A stretch of 27,419 nt of DNA from a virus. This document shows, piece after piece, positions 20,304-27,419 of the stretch (position 1 is its first letter; each line of letters opens with the position of its first letter). The translations under genes and the position numbers were made by a program. The notes beneath the pieces were generated by a model. It did no database searches, was not told the DNA's origin, and saw only the letters and a list, made by a program, of their open reading frames with translations. Location: the IMG/VR virus record IMGVR_UViG_3300036785_000996, positions 1-27,419 of that record; one strand, 5' to 3'.

Positions 20304-20638
20304 TGTCGGTTCCTGAAGCCATCCGGTTCAAGCCGGAGACCGAGGCCTCGCCGGTCGAGGAGGCGGTCGCCTACGTGTCGCACCAGTGGGTGCAGGTGCT
20401 GACCCCGATCCGCACCCGCTGCTACCGCTGCCACAAGGATAGCCCCATCGTCCACGTCCCCGAAGGCGCCATGGCGTTCGGCAATCCGCGCCTGCTGCGC
20501 AAGGGCCAGCCCAATCAGCACCGGCAGAACTACCGCGACATTACCCGCGATACCATTGCGGCCTTCGGCGCCATCGGCTGGAAGTTCCAGCTCCGAAGGT
20601 CCTATTGCGAGAACTGCAAGGGGCTCGGGAGCGTGTGA
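20303..20638 (+). CDS. Zinc-finger-like small protein
   Basis: The 111-residue product has two widely spaced CxxC pairs, CYRC in RTRCYRCHKD (about 40-43) and CENC near 103, that can form one zinc site bringing N- and C-terminal parts together. Between them lies a polar helical region (NQHRQNYRDITRDTIAAFG). ATG 20303 shares a base with the terminase stop. It may be a DNA- or RNA-binding accessory of packaging, but no family is recognised. Confidence 0.65.
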   Translation: MSVPEAIRFKPETEASPVEEAVAYVSHQWVQVLTPIRTRCYRCHKDSPIVHVPEGAMAFGNPRLLRKGQPNQHRQNYRDITRDTIAAFGAIGWKFQLRRSYCENCKGLGSV

Positions 20639-20982
20639 TGAATCGCGACGAGATTTGTAGATGGTTCCGTCGCTTCCGCTATGACCCGGAGTTCCACGGC
20701 AGCGTGCCCTATACGCAAATCTGCCTCTACGCCGGCGTGCCGCGGCGCAATCTGCACTACATCCTGCGCGGCGAACTGGGCCTGACCGAGAACTATCGGG
20801 TGCGGCTGGAGGCCGCCATCCGCGACATAGAGGCCGGCCTGCGCTGGCACAAGCGCGACCGCCACTGGGAGATGAACCACCCGGAGAGGTTCCAGGCGCT
20901 GCCGCGCTTCGAGCGCCCCAAGCACAGGGAGTACCGGCGTGAACAAGGCAGAAAAGCTGCGCTGCCAGCAGGCCATCGATGA
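20638..20982 (+). CDS. Small HTH-like protein
   Basis: The 114-residue product begins at ATG 20638 (TGATG overlap). Its core VPYTQICLYAGVPRRNLHYI followed by LRGELGLTENYRVRLEAAIR is a helix-turn-helix of the same pattern as the 75-residue protein at 10576-10803 (G-x-x-R-R-x-L-x-Y-x-L-x-G). The C-terminal third is basic with many Arg and His. It may bind phage DNA in packaging or late control. Its 3' end overlaps the next gene. Confidence 0.65.
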   Translation: MNRDEICRWFRRFRYDPEFHGSVPYTQICLYAGVPRRNLHYILRGELGLTENYRVRLEAAIRDIEAGLRWHKRDRHWEMNHPERFQALPRFERPKHREYRREQGRKAALPAGHR

Positions 20983-21145
20983 GGCGGTCGACGCCGCGCT
21001 CGATGCCGCCAGCGACGTGTGTATCAAGATCGATCGCGGGGAGTTTCCCGGCGGGGTCCTGAACAACGGCGCCGCCTGCGCCAAGGCCATCTGGGACCTG
21101 AAGCCGCAATTGCGCCAGGAGATGGCAAGGCGTCATGCTCCATGA
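20939..21145 (+). CDS. Small helical protein
   Basis: The 68-residue product starts at GTG 20939 with GGGAG about 7 nt upstream, inside the end of the HTH gene. It is Ala-rich and helical (QQAIDEAVDAALDAASDVCI, then a Gly-Gly-Val loop and CAKAIWDLKPQLRQEMAR). No family is recognised. The next gene starts in its stop (ATGA). Confidence 0.6.
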   Translation: MNKAEKLRCQQAIDEAVDAALDAASDVCIKIDRGEFPGGVLNNGAACAKAIWDLKPQLRQEMARRHAP

Positions 21146-21264
21146 GGCTGCGCGAGTATATGTTCTTCGATCTGCTGGTGGCGGTGCTGCTGGCTTGGCT
21201 GCTGCTCATCGGTGTAGTGATGGGCGTCTGCCTGCTCTTGTTTTCATTTGCAACCCAACCATAG
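21142..21264 (+). CDS. 40-residue single-span membrane protein
   Basis: ATG 21142 overlaps the previous stop as ATGA. The product has one strongly hydrophobic segment (FFDLLVAVLLAWLLLIGVVM and VCLLLFSF), with a short basic start (RLREY). It resembles the small membrane proteins at 13530 and 21821. Role unknown; membrane targeting during assembly or lysis is conceivable. Confidence 0.55.
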   Translation: MRLREYMFFDLLVAVLLAWLLLIGVVMGVCLLLFSFATQP

Positions 21265-21274
21265 GAGAGATTGC

Positions 21275-21808
21275 ATGCCGTTTGTGAAAGGTTTTCTGGA
21301 GATTGCCGCAGCTCCGCCGGGCGGCGAGAAGCCACCGGGCATCTGGGGCGGTGGCAACGAGCCGTTCCCCACCCCGCCGATCGCCATTGTCATTCCGCCA
21401 GATACCATCGCTCCCGGGGTGCCGACGCACCCGATCTATATCCCGATCTATCCGGCGCACCCGATCGTCATTCCGCCGGGCTGGCTCGGCGGCGGCAAGC
21501 CGGAGCATCCGATCGTGCTGCCGCCCGGCATCTGGGGCGGCGCCGGTGAGCCGTTCCCCACCCATCCGATCGTCATCCCGCCCGATGCGGTGTCGCCGGG
21601 TGTGCCATCACACCCGATCGTCATCCCGCCGCCGCCGCTCGGCATCTGGGGCGGATCCAACGAACCGTTCCCCACTCCGCCCATCTTCCTGCCGCCGGGC
21701 GAGAAGCCGAAGCTGATCGAGTGGACCATCGGCTGGAGCGAGGATACCGGCTGGGTCGTGGTCGGGGTTCCCAATGTTCCGACGCCGACGCCTTCCGCAC
21801 GCAGATAG
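21275..21808 (+). CDS. Proline/glycine repeat protein
   Basis: The 177-residue protein has a short helical start (PFVKGFLEIAAAPPGG), then three imperfect repeats opened by GIWGG (GIWGGGNEPFPTPP, GIWGGAGEPFPTHP, GIWGGSNEPFPTPP), linked by HPIVIPP or HPIYIPI stretches, and a closing beta segment (KLIEWTIGWSEDTGWVVVGV). Such Pro-rich, Trp-containing repeats suggest an extended fibrous or polyproline structure. ATG 21275 has AGGAGAG upstream. It lies between terminase and portal, so it may be a virion component; its function is not known. Confidence 0.65.
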   Translation: MPFVKGFLEIAAAPPGGEKPPGIWGGGNEPFPTPPIAIVIPPDTIAPGVPTHPIYIPIYPAHPIVIPPGWLGGGKPEHPIVLPPGIWGGAGEPFPTHPIVIPPDAVSPGVPSHPIVIPPPPLGIWGGSNEPFPTPPIFLPPGEKPKLIEWTIGWSEDTGWVVVGVPNVPTPTPSARR

Positions 21809-21820
21809 CAAAACCGGGAC

Positions 21821-21919
21821 ATGGGCCTGCGGGACGCGCACGTGCTGTGGACGATTGCCGCCCTCATCTTCATCGTGCTTATCATCCTCGGGCTCATGTC
21901 CTGGCGCCATACCGGGTGA
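21821..21919 (+). CDS. 32-residue single-span membrane peptide
   Basis: ATG 21821 encodes a peptide with one hydrophobic segment (VLWTIAALIFIVLIILGLMS) between short polar ends (GLRDAH and WRHTG). The ribosome site is weak (CCGGGAC), but the peptide fits between its neighbours, 3 nt before the next start, and repeats the small-membrane-protein theme of this module. The call is tentative. Confidence 0.4.
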   Translation: MGLRDAHVLWTIAALIFIVLIILGLMSWRHTG

Positions 21920-21922
21920 ATC

Positions 21923-22417
21923 ATGGTGAACCGCACTTGGTTCTGTAAAAACAAATGGTGCAAGAATGAATTCACGGTGGCCGACGCCGATCATCCGCCC
22001 TGCCCGCGTTGCGGCAACCTGCATGTGAGCTGGGTGCCGAAGCCGGTGGCCATTCGCTCCGCGGCGACCCAGAAGGCGGATGCCACCGTCAAGGCAATGC
22101 AGCAGCAATACGGCGACAAGAACTTCAACTCCCCGCGCATGCACGAGCGCATGGCCCCGCAGGTGAATCCCAGCGTAGTGCCAGGGAGAACCCAGCACTT
22201 CGCCCCGGCCTCGCCGTTGCCCGGCTTCGCCCTCGACGTGCCGGTCGGGCCCTCGGGCGCCATCGAGCAGTGCTATTGCGGCCCCACCGGCGTCAGCTCC
22301 AGGGTGTCGGCCCCGCTCGGCCAGCGCGCCGGCACCACCAAGGTCGGCGGCAAGGGGCTCGGCGTCGGTGGCAGGTTCGAGGCCTCGCATCGACCGCCAG
22401 GGGGAATCCCGAAATGA
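21923..22417 (+). CDS. Zinc-finger-containing protein before portal
   Basis: The 164-residue protein has an N-terminal zinc ribbon (FCKNKWCKNEF at 7-17 and CPRCGN at 27-32), then a polar helix (KADATVKAMQQQYGDKNF) and a Gly/Pro-rich C-terminal half with CYCGP near 118. It is coupled by ATGA to the portal gene. The layout suggests a nucleic-acid or protein adaptor of the head, but there is no recognised family. Confidence 0.65.
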   Translation: MVNRTWFCKNKWCKNEFTVADADHPPCPRCGNLHVSWVPKPVAIRSAATQKADATVKAMQQQYGDKNFNSPRMHERMAPQVNPSVVPGRTQHFAPASPLPGFALDVPVGPSGAIEQCYCGPTGVSSRVSAPLGQRAGTTKVGGKGLGVGGRFEASHRPPGGIPK

Positions 22418-24138
22418 TCATTCCCAAGACCGCCAGGAAGCGCGACGACGCCGTCGACCAGATCGTCCACATCTGCCAGCAGTCGCAGCACAGCCGCGAT
22501 ATGCTCTACACCGCACGCAGGAGATTCTTGGACTACGGCACCAACGATTACACCATCGAGGTGAAATACAATCGGCTCGAGGCCCACTTGGACCTGGTGA
22601 CCAGCTTCCTCTACGCCGCCGACCACTGCAGATTCAACATCGCGGCCCCGCGCAATGCGGATGATGGTCTTATCTCTCAAGTGGAAGCTCTCGAAGACGA
22701 GTGGAACGACTCGTTCCGCGACTGCGGCCTCGCCTACATGTTCTCGGAAGCGGTGTATTGGTCGCTGAGCCTGGATTCGGTGTTCCTCAAGCTGGGCTGG
22801 AATGATTCTCGTAACGATCTATTCGGCAAACTGATCCTGCCGGGGGACTTTTCGGTCTACGACGAGTCGGAGCCGGACCTGGACTCGCAAGAAGCCTTCA
22901 TCCACACCTACTGCCTCAACTGGGACAACGCTGTCTTAAGACTATTGCGCGCCGGCAAGCAGGCCGAGATAAAGAAAATGCGGCAGTACCCCGGGCAGTA
23001 CAACGAGGATCTGCCGCCGATCCTCTCCAACCTCATTATCGACTCCACCTCGGGCCCCAATCTGGGCGGTGCCATGCTGGGACGCGCCTCGGCCGACTTT
23101 CAGCCGCGCCCGACCTACGAGCCGCAGTCGGAAAACCCGATGGTGCGCTTCCACGAGGTGTGGGTGTGGGACGATACCTGCGAGGATTATGCGATTTTCA
23201 CCAAATGCGACGGCGTCGACGGCGTGCTAGCCGACTCCAGGGAGACCATATCGGCCATGCGCAAGGCCGACGAGGAGCGCGCCGCCAAGCTCTATACCGG
23301 CGAGAGCAATATCTTCGGCATCGAGCAGGAGCATCCGTTCGTGCCGGTGGTGCCATACCGGCGGCCGGACTTTTTCTGGGGCAAGGCGCACTCCGACATT
23401 CTGATCCCGCTCCAGATCTGGACCAACGAGCGCCTGCAGCAGATCGCCGACCTTTTAGAGCAGAACGTCGACCCGACCCGGGTGGCCACAGGGTTCTCGG
23501 GGCTCTCTGACGAGAAGGTGGATACCTTGGGCGGGCCCGGATCCTGGGTCTACGACATGGTGCCGGGGGCCAAGCTCGAGCTGCTGCGGCCGCCGGTCAA
23601 TCAGGACCTGTTCAACGAGTTTCGCGAGATTGGCGCCATCTTCCTCGAGGCCTCGGGCCTCACCGAAACCATCATGGGCCGCGGCGCCGAGGGCGTGCGC
23701 GGCGAAAAGCAGGCCAAGCACATGGCCATGACCGGCTCCGGCCGCATCCGCAAGGTCGCGGTCGGGCTCGAGCAGCCGCTGGTGCAGTGCGCCGAGAAGG
23801 GCATCAAGCTCATCCAGCGCAATTCCACCAAGCGCATGCGCACCGACAAGGGCATGGTGCTGCTGCCGAGCCAGGTCGCCGACCCATCGCTCAAAATAAG
23901 AGTGGCCGGCCACTCGCACTCGCCGCTATTCGCTGATGAGAGCAAGGAGCAAGCCGCCGGCCTGTTCAAGAGCCAGGCCATCGATCGCGAGATGCTGGTG
24001 CGCATGCTCAATCCGCCCAATGCCGACGCCATCATCCACCGGCTGCGCAAGCGCGTGATGGCCGAGCAACAGCAAGCGGAAGCCGATCGCAAGGCCGGCC
24101 ATCCGCCCGGCAAGCCGCAGCACCCGAAGGCTGCATAA
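22414..24138 (+). CDS. Portal protein
   Basis: The 574-residue protein is the probable head-tail portal. It begins with a helical region (DDAVDQIVHICQQSQHSRDM), followed by a stretch typical of the portal clip/stem: YDESEPDLDSQEAFIHTY, VRFHEVWVWDDT, FVPVVPYRRPDFFWGKAHSD and PLQIWTNERLQQIADLLEQN, where strands alternate with the long helices. The segment GLTETIMGRGAEGVRGEKQA is usual for large podovirus- or siphovirus-type portals. The Gln/Arg-rich C-terminus is a probable flexible tail. ATG 22414 is set by the ATGA overlap. Position after terminase and before capsid genes agrees. Confidence 0.85.
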   Translation: MIIPKTARKRDDAVDQIVHICQQSQHSRDMLYTARRRFLDYGTNDYTIEVKYNRLEAHLDLVTSFLYAADHCRFNIAAPRNADDGLISQVEALEDEWNDSFRDCGLAYMFSEAVYWSLSLDSVFLKLGWNDSRNDLFGKLILPGDFSVYDESEPDLDSQEAFIHTYCLNWDNAVLRLLRAGKQAEIKKMRQYPGQYNEDLPPILSNLIIDSTSGPNLGGAMLGRASADFQPRPTYEPQSENPMVRFHEVWVWDDTCEDYAIFTKCDGVDGVLADSRETISAMRKADEERAAKLYTGESNIFGIEQEHPFVPVVPYRRPDFFWGKAHSDILIPLQIWTNERLQQIADLLEQNVDPTRVATGFSGLSDEKVDTLGGPGSWVYDMVPGAKLELLRPPVNQDLFNEFREIGAIFLEASGLTETIMGRGAEGVRGEKQAKHMAMTGSGRIRKVAVGLEQPLVQCAEKGIKLIQRNSTKRMRTDKGMVLLPSQVADPSLKIRVAGHSHSPLFADESKEQAAGLFKSQAIDREMLVRMLNPPNADAIIHRLRKRVMAEQQQAEADRKAGHPPGKPQHPKAA

Positions 24139-24647
24139 TGAGACTTGCATACGCCGATCCGCCCTATCCAGGTATGGCGCATCTTTACCAGGACCACCCG
24201 GACTATGCTGGCGAGGTTAACCTTGCCGAGCTTATCGGGCGGCTGGAACGCGAGTACGACGGCTGGGTGCTCCACACCAGCAGCACGGCGATACCGATCG
24301 TTGCTCCCCTCGTGCCTGCTGGTGCGCGCTGGGGTGCCTGGGTCAAATCCTTCGCTTCCTTCAAGAAGGGCGTCAGACCGGCCTATGCCTGGGAACCGAT
24401 CGTGTTCAAGCCAATGCGGCGCATGTCGGAGAATTACAGCGGGTCATTCGTTCAACGGGATTGGATTGAGGCTCCGATAACAATGCGCCGAGGATTCATC
24501 GGAGCCAAGCCGACGGCCGTGTGTCATTGGGCATTCGAGGTTGTGGGCGCTGATCCGAAGGACGAGTTTTTCGATCTGTTTCCGGGCAGTGGCGCGGTTG
24601 GGATTGCCTGGCAAAGCTGGCGCCCGCAGATTGTCATGGCGATTTGA
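24138..24647 (+). CDS. Adenine/cytosine-N DNA methyltransferase, MT-A70-like
   Basis: The 169-residue protein has the catalytic D-P-P-Y (7-10) of amino-methyltransferases in its first ten residues and the SAM-binding F-D-L-F-P-G-S-G-A-V-G (145-155) close to the C-terminus. Such a motif order is that of permuted (beta-type/MT-A70-like) DNA methyltransferases. It has no target-recognition domain of its own at this size. It starts in a TAATG overlap with the portal gene, which is an unusual place for a modification enzyme, and is the second methyltransferase of the window. It may methylate DNA before packaging. Confidence 0.75.
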   Translation: MRLAYADPPYPGMAHLYQDHPDYAGEVNLAELIGRLEREYDGWVLHTSSTAIPIVAPLVPAGARWGAWVKSFASFKKGVRPAYAWEPIVFKPMRRMSENYSGSFVQRDWIEAPITMRRGFIGAKPTAVCHWAFEVVGADPKDEFFDLFPGSGAVGIAWQSWRPQIVMAI

Positions 24648-24889
24648 GCGCCAGGCGGGGCTATCTCGTTCACTGAACGGGACTTATGCTCTCGCCCGCA
24701 ACTGAACCCACCTTGTCCGCGAGGACAAAGGCAATCAAGAGGAGGCTGTCATAGCCAGACGCAGGCGACATAGACGCGGTCGGCGATAGACCGCACTCAT
24801 TATATAGAGCCCCCGGCATGCGACTGGCTGCCCGGGGCTCTTTCATGTGTGACTACCAGATGTTGTGGCTTCGGTGGTAAGCGCGATGC
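24648..24889. other. Structured intergenic stretch
   Basis: This 242-bp gap has four stem-loops in a row: CGTTC-ACT-GAACG (24667-24679), TTGTCC-GCGA-GGACAA with a GNRA loop (24713-24728), GCGGTC-7-GACCGC (24776-24794) and the terminator hairpin at 24806. It contains no gene. It may be the end of the upstream late transcript, a small RNA, or both. Confidence 0.5.
24806..24844 (+). terminator. Rho-independent terminator
   Basis: AGAGCCCC (24806-24813) pairs with GGGGCTCT (24834-24841), extended by an inner GG/CC after one bulged C, and is followed by TTTC. The stem is GC-rich and the loop about 14 nt. It ends the terminase-portal-methyltransferase transcript before the capsid-precursor genes. 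Confidence 0.8.
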
Positions 24890-25375
24890 ATGCCCTTGCC
24901 CGGAAGCACGCCCCCTATGACCATGGGCGGCCCAATGCCACCCGGTCGCCCCTTGCCCAAGTCCCCGTTCGGCGGCCCCGCCGGCCCCGGCGCCACGCCC
25001 GCGCTCTCGCCCGGCGGCGGTGCCGGCAATGAAGCGGCCGCGATCGCCGACATTAAGTCCACCATCCCCATCCTGATGAAAAGCGCCAACGTGTTTCCGG
25101 TCGGCGACAAGCGCCGGCAGGCGCTGTTGCGCTCGGTCATGGCGCTGGAGGCCAACTTCGGCAAGAGCGACACCGACGACCTGACCGCAGCGGCGGCGCA
25201 GCGCATTGGCACCGCGGCCAAGAGCGGCATGGGCCTGCAAGGTCACAACATGCCGCCGCCGGGGATAGCGCTCGGCGGCCCCTCACCGATGCCCGGTATG
25301 GGCGGCGGCGGAGGTGGCGGTGGCGGCGCTGGCGGCGGCATGGCCGCCATGATGGGAGGAATGGGAAATGGCTGA
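24890..25375 (+). CDS. Pro/Gly-rich head-module protein
   Basis: The 161-residue product has a Pro/Gly-rich start, a helical central domain (AIADIKSTIPILMKSANVF, then DKRRQALLRSVMALEANFG and DDLTAAAAQRIGTAA) and a C-terminus made mostly of Gly and Met. The first in-frame ATG (24890) is used; the ribosome site is weak. It may be an internal head or scaffold-associated protein, judged by position before the capsid gene. No family is recognised. Confidence 0.55.
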   Translation: MPLPGSTPPMTMGGPMPPGRPLPKSPFGGPAGPGATPALSPGGGAGNEAAAIADIKSTIPILMKSANVFPVGDKRRQALLRSVMALEANFGKSDTDDLTAAAAQRIGTAAKSGMGLQGHNMPPPGIALGGPSPMPGMGGGGGGGGGAGGGMAAMMGGMGNG

Positions 25376-25565
25376 ATCGAATTACCTCAAGCCTAAAGTC
25401 ACCGCCGGCAAGATGGAAGACCGCAAGAAGAAGAACGGGATGTTCCAGAACGTGTCGTCCTATCCGCAGCTCGGCGGCTTCTCCAGCGCCTCCAAGATCC
25501 CGGAGAGCGACCGCCCGATGGGGCTGGAGAAAGGCGACTTAACCAGAAAAGGTCGTCCAGTCTGA
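25368..25565 (+). CDS. Small lysine-rich head-module protein
   Basis: The 65-residue product starts at ATG 25368 with GGAGGAATGGG upstream, overlapping the previous gene's end. It is polar and basic (YLKPKVTAGKMEDRKKKNGM, then SSYPQLGGFSSASKIPESD), with little predicted structure. It shares a base with the next start (TGATG). The function is unknown; a small structural or assembly protein is likely from position. Confidence 0.6.
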   Translation: MAESNYLKPKVTAGKMEDRKKKNGMFQNVSSYPQLGGFSSASKIPESDRPMGLEKGDLTRKGRPV

Positions 25566-25804
25566 TGGCCGAGAAGAAAGACGTATTCGAAACCACCTCG
25601 CCGTTCGAGGCCGGCGCCAGCAACAAGACATTTGCCGACACCTCGAACGACGTGCACTCGCTGGCGCCGGGGCGTGACTGGACCGCGCGCTTCAATCCCT
25701 CGTTTGACGCCAAGCGCTACAGCAATCCGGCCGGCATGCCGGGCGTGGCCTTGGTGCAGCGTGGCGGCGAGAAGTGCAAGCTGCCCTACAAGGGAGGCAA
25801 GTGA
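25565..25804 (+). CDS. Small head-module protein
   Basis: The 79-residue product (ATG 25565, TGATG overlap) is polar and lacks long helices: KKDVFETTSPFEAGASNKTF, then HSLAPGRDWTARFNPSFDAK and a basic Gly/Lys-rich end. The composition suggests an extended peptide that may dress or link capsid parts. The next start shares its last base. No family is recognised. Confidence 0.55.
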   Translation: MAEKKDVFETTSPFEAGASNKTFADTSNDVHSLAPGRDWTARFNPSFDAKRYSNPAGMPGVALVQRGGEKCKLPYKGGK

Positions 25805-26310
25805 TGGCCGAGCTGCATCCGCAGACCGCCGCCGCCATGGGCCAGTTGCTGCACCGCCTGGCCGGCAATCCCAAGACCCGCGCCCAGACGCTGGGTCTCA
25901 TCAAGGAGATTGACCCGTCCTACCGGCTGCCGGCCGACGTGTCGATCGACAACCTCAAGCGCGAACTGGCCACCAAGTTTGAGAACGACAAGCGCGCCGA
26001 TCAGCAGCAGCGCTACCAGAACCGCCGCGCCAACCAGCGCAAGAAGCTGGTCGATAGCCACGGCGAGGATGTGGTCAAGCAGATCGAGGAGGGGGTGCTG
26101 AAGAAGTACCCGCACCTCGACCTGGAGGACGCCGCCAAGCTCTATGCCGCCGACAATGGCCCGGTCAGTGCTGCGACCAACGCCAAGCCGGCGCGCCACG
26201 GCCAGTACTGGGAGTTTCCCGACATTCCGGGCCTGCTGACCAATCCCGACAAGGCCGCCAGCGACATGGCCTACAGCATGATCGACGAGTTTCGCGGGCG
26301 TCCGCGCTGA
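25804..26310 (+). CDS. Candidate scaffolding or capsid-assembly protein
   Basis: The 168-residue product (ATG 25804) is mostly helical and highly charged: AAMGQLLHRLAGNPKTRAQT, NLKRELATKFENDKRADQQQ, RYQNRRANQRKKLVDSHGED and VVKQIEEGVLKKYPHLDLED. A scaffold that directs the capsid is expected just before the major capsid gene, and this helical, Lys/Glu/Gln-rich protein is the only candidate. Protease or other domains are not seen. The call rests on position and composition. Confidence 0.5.
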   Translation: MAELHPQTAAAMGQLLHRLAGNPKTRAQTLGLIKEIDPSYRLPADVSIDNLKRELATKFENDKRADQQQRYQNRRANQRKKLVDSHGEDVVKQIEEGVLKKYPHLDLEDAAKLYAADNGPVSAATNAKPARHGQYWEFPDIPGLLTNPDKAASDMAYSMIDEFRGRPR

Positions 26311-26326
26311 TTGATAGGAGGCTAAA

Positions 26327-27334
26327 ATTCCGACATTCGGTCAGGGAATCGTTCCCGCACAGGGCGCCATTGCTGCCGAGCTGGCGGCTGTGACGCGTCG
26401 CGCCTTCCTCCCGAAAGTTTTCGTGCAGCTCTGGAAGAGTACCCCGTGGATGGCGGCCATGCTGTCGCATGCGCAGGTCGCCAGCGGTGGGCTATCGCCC
26501 ATCACTGTGCCCCTCCAGGGCAATCCTATGGTGACGATTCAGAATGTTGGCTACGACGGTTCATTCAACCAGCCCACCAACACCCCGGGGCTGCAGAACG
26601 CCGAATTTAATCTCAAGGGCTACCTGACCGCCATTCCGTTCCTTGGCTTTGAGGGTCTGGTGCAGCTCGATTACTCGGTCGTACCACTCATCGAAGCACG
26701 CATGAACGACGCGACGAACGTCACTCTCGACCGTTTCTCGTCCGACATGTACAACAACATCACTAATCTGCAGTCCATGGTCGGTCTGCCGGCAGCGATA
26801 GACGACGGTACATTCTCCGCCAGCTATGGCGGCATCAACCGTCCAAATAATCCGTTCTGGAAAAGCACCTACGTCCATAACGGTTCTCCGGTCACTCCCA
26901 CCCGCAACCTGATGCTGCAGTATATCTCCCAGGTGACCAAGGTCACCGGCGAGATTCCCAAGATGGGTCTGATGGGCTTCGGCACCTGGACCAACCTGGC
27001 GCAGGACTTTACCCCCAATGAGCGCTACGTCGTCACCCCCGGCTCGGCCTTCGGCGAAGGCAAGGTCGAAGCCTTGTTCCGCGCCCTCGACGTTGCCGGT
27101 GTTCCATTCTATCCCGATCCTTACTGTCCGGAGGGTACGTTGTACCTCCTCAATACGGATTATCTCTCACTTTACGTGCATGAACGTGCAAGCTTCTATT
27201 TCACCGGTTTCGAGAGCACCTTGGCCAATGGTCAGTTTGGCTACATTGGAGCCTTGCTGACGTTGCTCGAGATGGTCGACGTGAAGTGCAAGGCGCACGG
27301 CAAGTTCGACAACATCGCCTTCCTGCCGATCTAG
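26327..27334 (+). CDS. Major capsid protein, probable ATT start
   Basis: The protein of about 335 residues (FLPKVFVQLWKSTPWMAAML, GGLSPITVPLQGNPMVTIQN, and later GLMGFGTWTNLAQDFTPNER) has the beta-rich, low-charge sequence of a phage coat protein of HK97 type. The frame is open after TAG 26315-26317 and offers no ATG, GTG or TTG until GTG 26390. AGGAG (26316-26320) lies exactly 6 nt before ATT 26327, which would begin a typical capsid N-terminus (PTFGQGIVPAQGAIAAELAA). The ATT start is therefore proposed; CTG 26381 and GTG 26390 lack a ribosome site. It is the first large gene after the scaffold candidate. Confidence 0.75.
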   Translation: MPTFGQGIVPAQGAIAAELAAVTRRAFLPKVFVQLWKSTPWMAAMLSHAQVASGGLSPITVPLQGNPMVTIQNVGYDGSFNQPTNTPGLQNAEFNLKGYLTAIPFLGFEGLVQLDYSVVPLIEARMNDATNVTLDRFSSDMYNNITNLQSMVGLPAAIDDGTFSASYGGINRPNNPFWKSTYVHNGSPVTPTRNLMLQYISQVTKVTGEIPKMGLMGFGTWTNLAQDFTPNERYVVTPGSAFGEGKVEALFRALDVAGVPFYPDPYCPEGTLYLLNTDYLSLYVHERASFYFTGFESTLANGQFGYIGALLTLLEMVDVKCKAHGKFDNIAFLPI

Positions 27335-27343
27335 GGGGTTCAG

Positions 27344-27419
27344 ATGAGAATTGGTGGAGCGTTTCCGTTCAACCCCGCAGGCTCGTTCCCGATCGCGCTC
27401 GGCGCCGGTGGGTATTGCT
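27344..27419 (+). CDS. Start of another virion gene (partial)
   Basis: ATG 27344, preceded by TAGGGGG, opens a frame with at least 25 residues (RIGGAFPFNPAGSFPIALGA and on) that runs off the right edge. The Gly/Phe/Pro-rich start looks like a small head-surface protein as found after capsid genes. It begins 9 nt after the capsid stop. Confidence 0.6.
   Translation, partial: MRIGGAFPFNPAGSFPIALGAGGYC

Noticed and set aside
1-27419. Joining the two window ends into one circular gene
   Set aside because: The frame that leaves at the right edge does not continue into the open frame at the left edge, and there is no terminal repeat visible.

Overview
The window is a GC-rich (roughly 60%), tightly packed stretch of a tailed double-stranded DNA phage or prophage (Caudoviricetes). 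The large terminase, portal and major capsid genes, the single-strand-annealing/exonuclease recombination pair and the many stop-start overlaps (ATGA, GTGA, TAATG, TGATG) show this. The host is most likely an alphaproteobacterium: the phage carries a GcrA-type cell-cycle regulator, a family confined to that class and tied to CcrM (GANTC) methylation. I see no integrase, tape-measure gene, endolysin, tRNA, CRISPR array or insertion sequence, so lifestyle cannot be settled from this window.

Layout. (1) 1-2249 (+): end of a structural module with a likely tail fibre. (2) 5191-2246 (-): a leftward early operon with a YqaJ-type exonuclease, an ERF annealing protein, an HTH regulator and cysteine-rich small proteins. 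(3) 5192-5364: divergent control region with an 8-bp inverted repeat around TTGACA boxes. (4) 5365-7027 (+): HTH protein, DUF7694-like protein, GcrA and an exported retropepsin-like aspartyl protease. (5) 7212-10415 (+): HTH protein, replication genes with a dense GTAACG/CGTTAC cluster inside the first (probable origin), a PEP-CTERM-like surface protein and a small HTH protein. (6) 11823-10576 (-): a leftward operon of six very small proteins, facing a twin-operator promoter region. (7) 12265-13174: about 900 bp without a convincing gene, strongly G/T-skewed, with inverted repeats. (8) 13175-18453 (+): small regulators, a radical SAM enzyme, a 2OG-Fe(II) oxygenase fused to a DUF6817-like domain, a Dam-like methyltransferase, a possible TGT/DpdA-like protein and small membrane proteins. 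(9) 18450-27419 (+): terminase, portal, a second methyltransferase, a structured intergenic stretch with a strong terminator, then scaffold-like and capsid genes.

The most interesting element is region 8. A radical SAM protein, a 2OG oxygenase and an adenine-methyltransferase-like protein are joined by ATGA overlaps. A possible deazapurine-transferase-like protein follows about 0.5 kb later, and a second methyltransferase lies next to the portal gene. The set looks like a DNA (or other macromolecule) modification pathway that matches no named system I know; its chemistry is inference only. Other points of note are the iteron-like cluster in the replication gene, a capsid gene that appears to start at ATT, two operator/repeat arrays with 37-bp spacing, and a large unexplained noncoding region.
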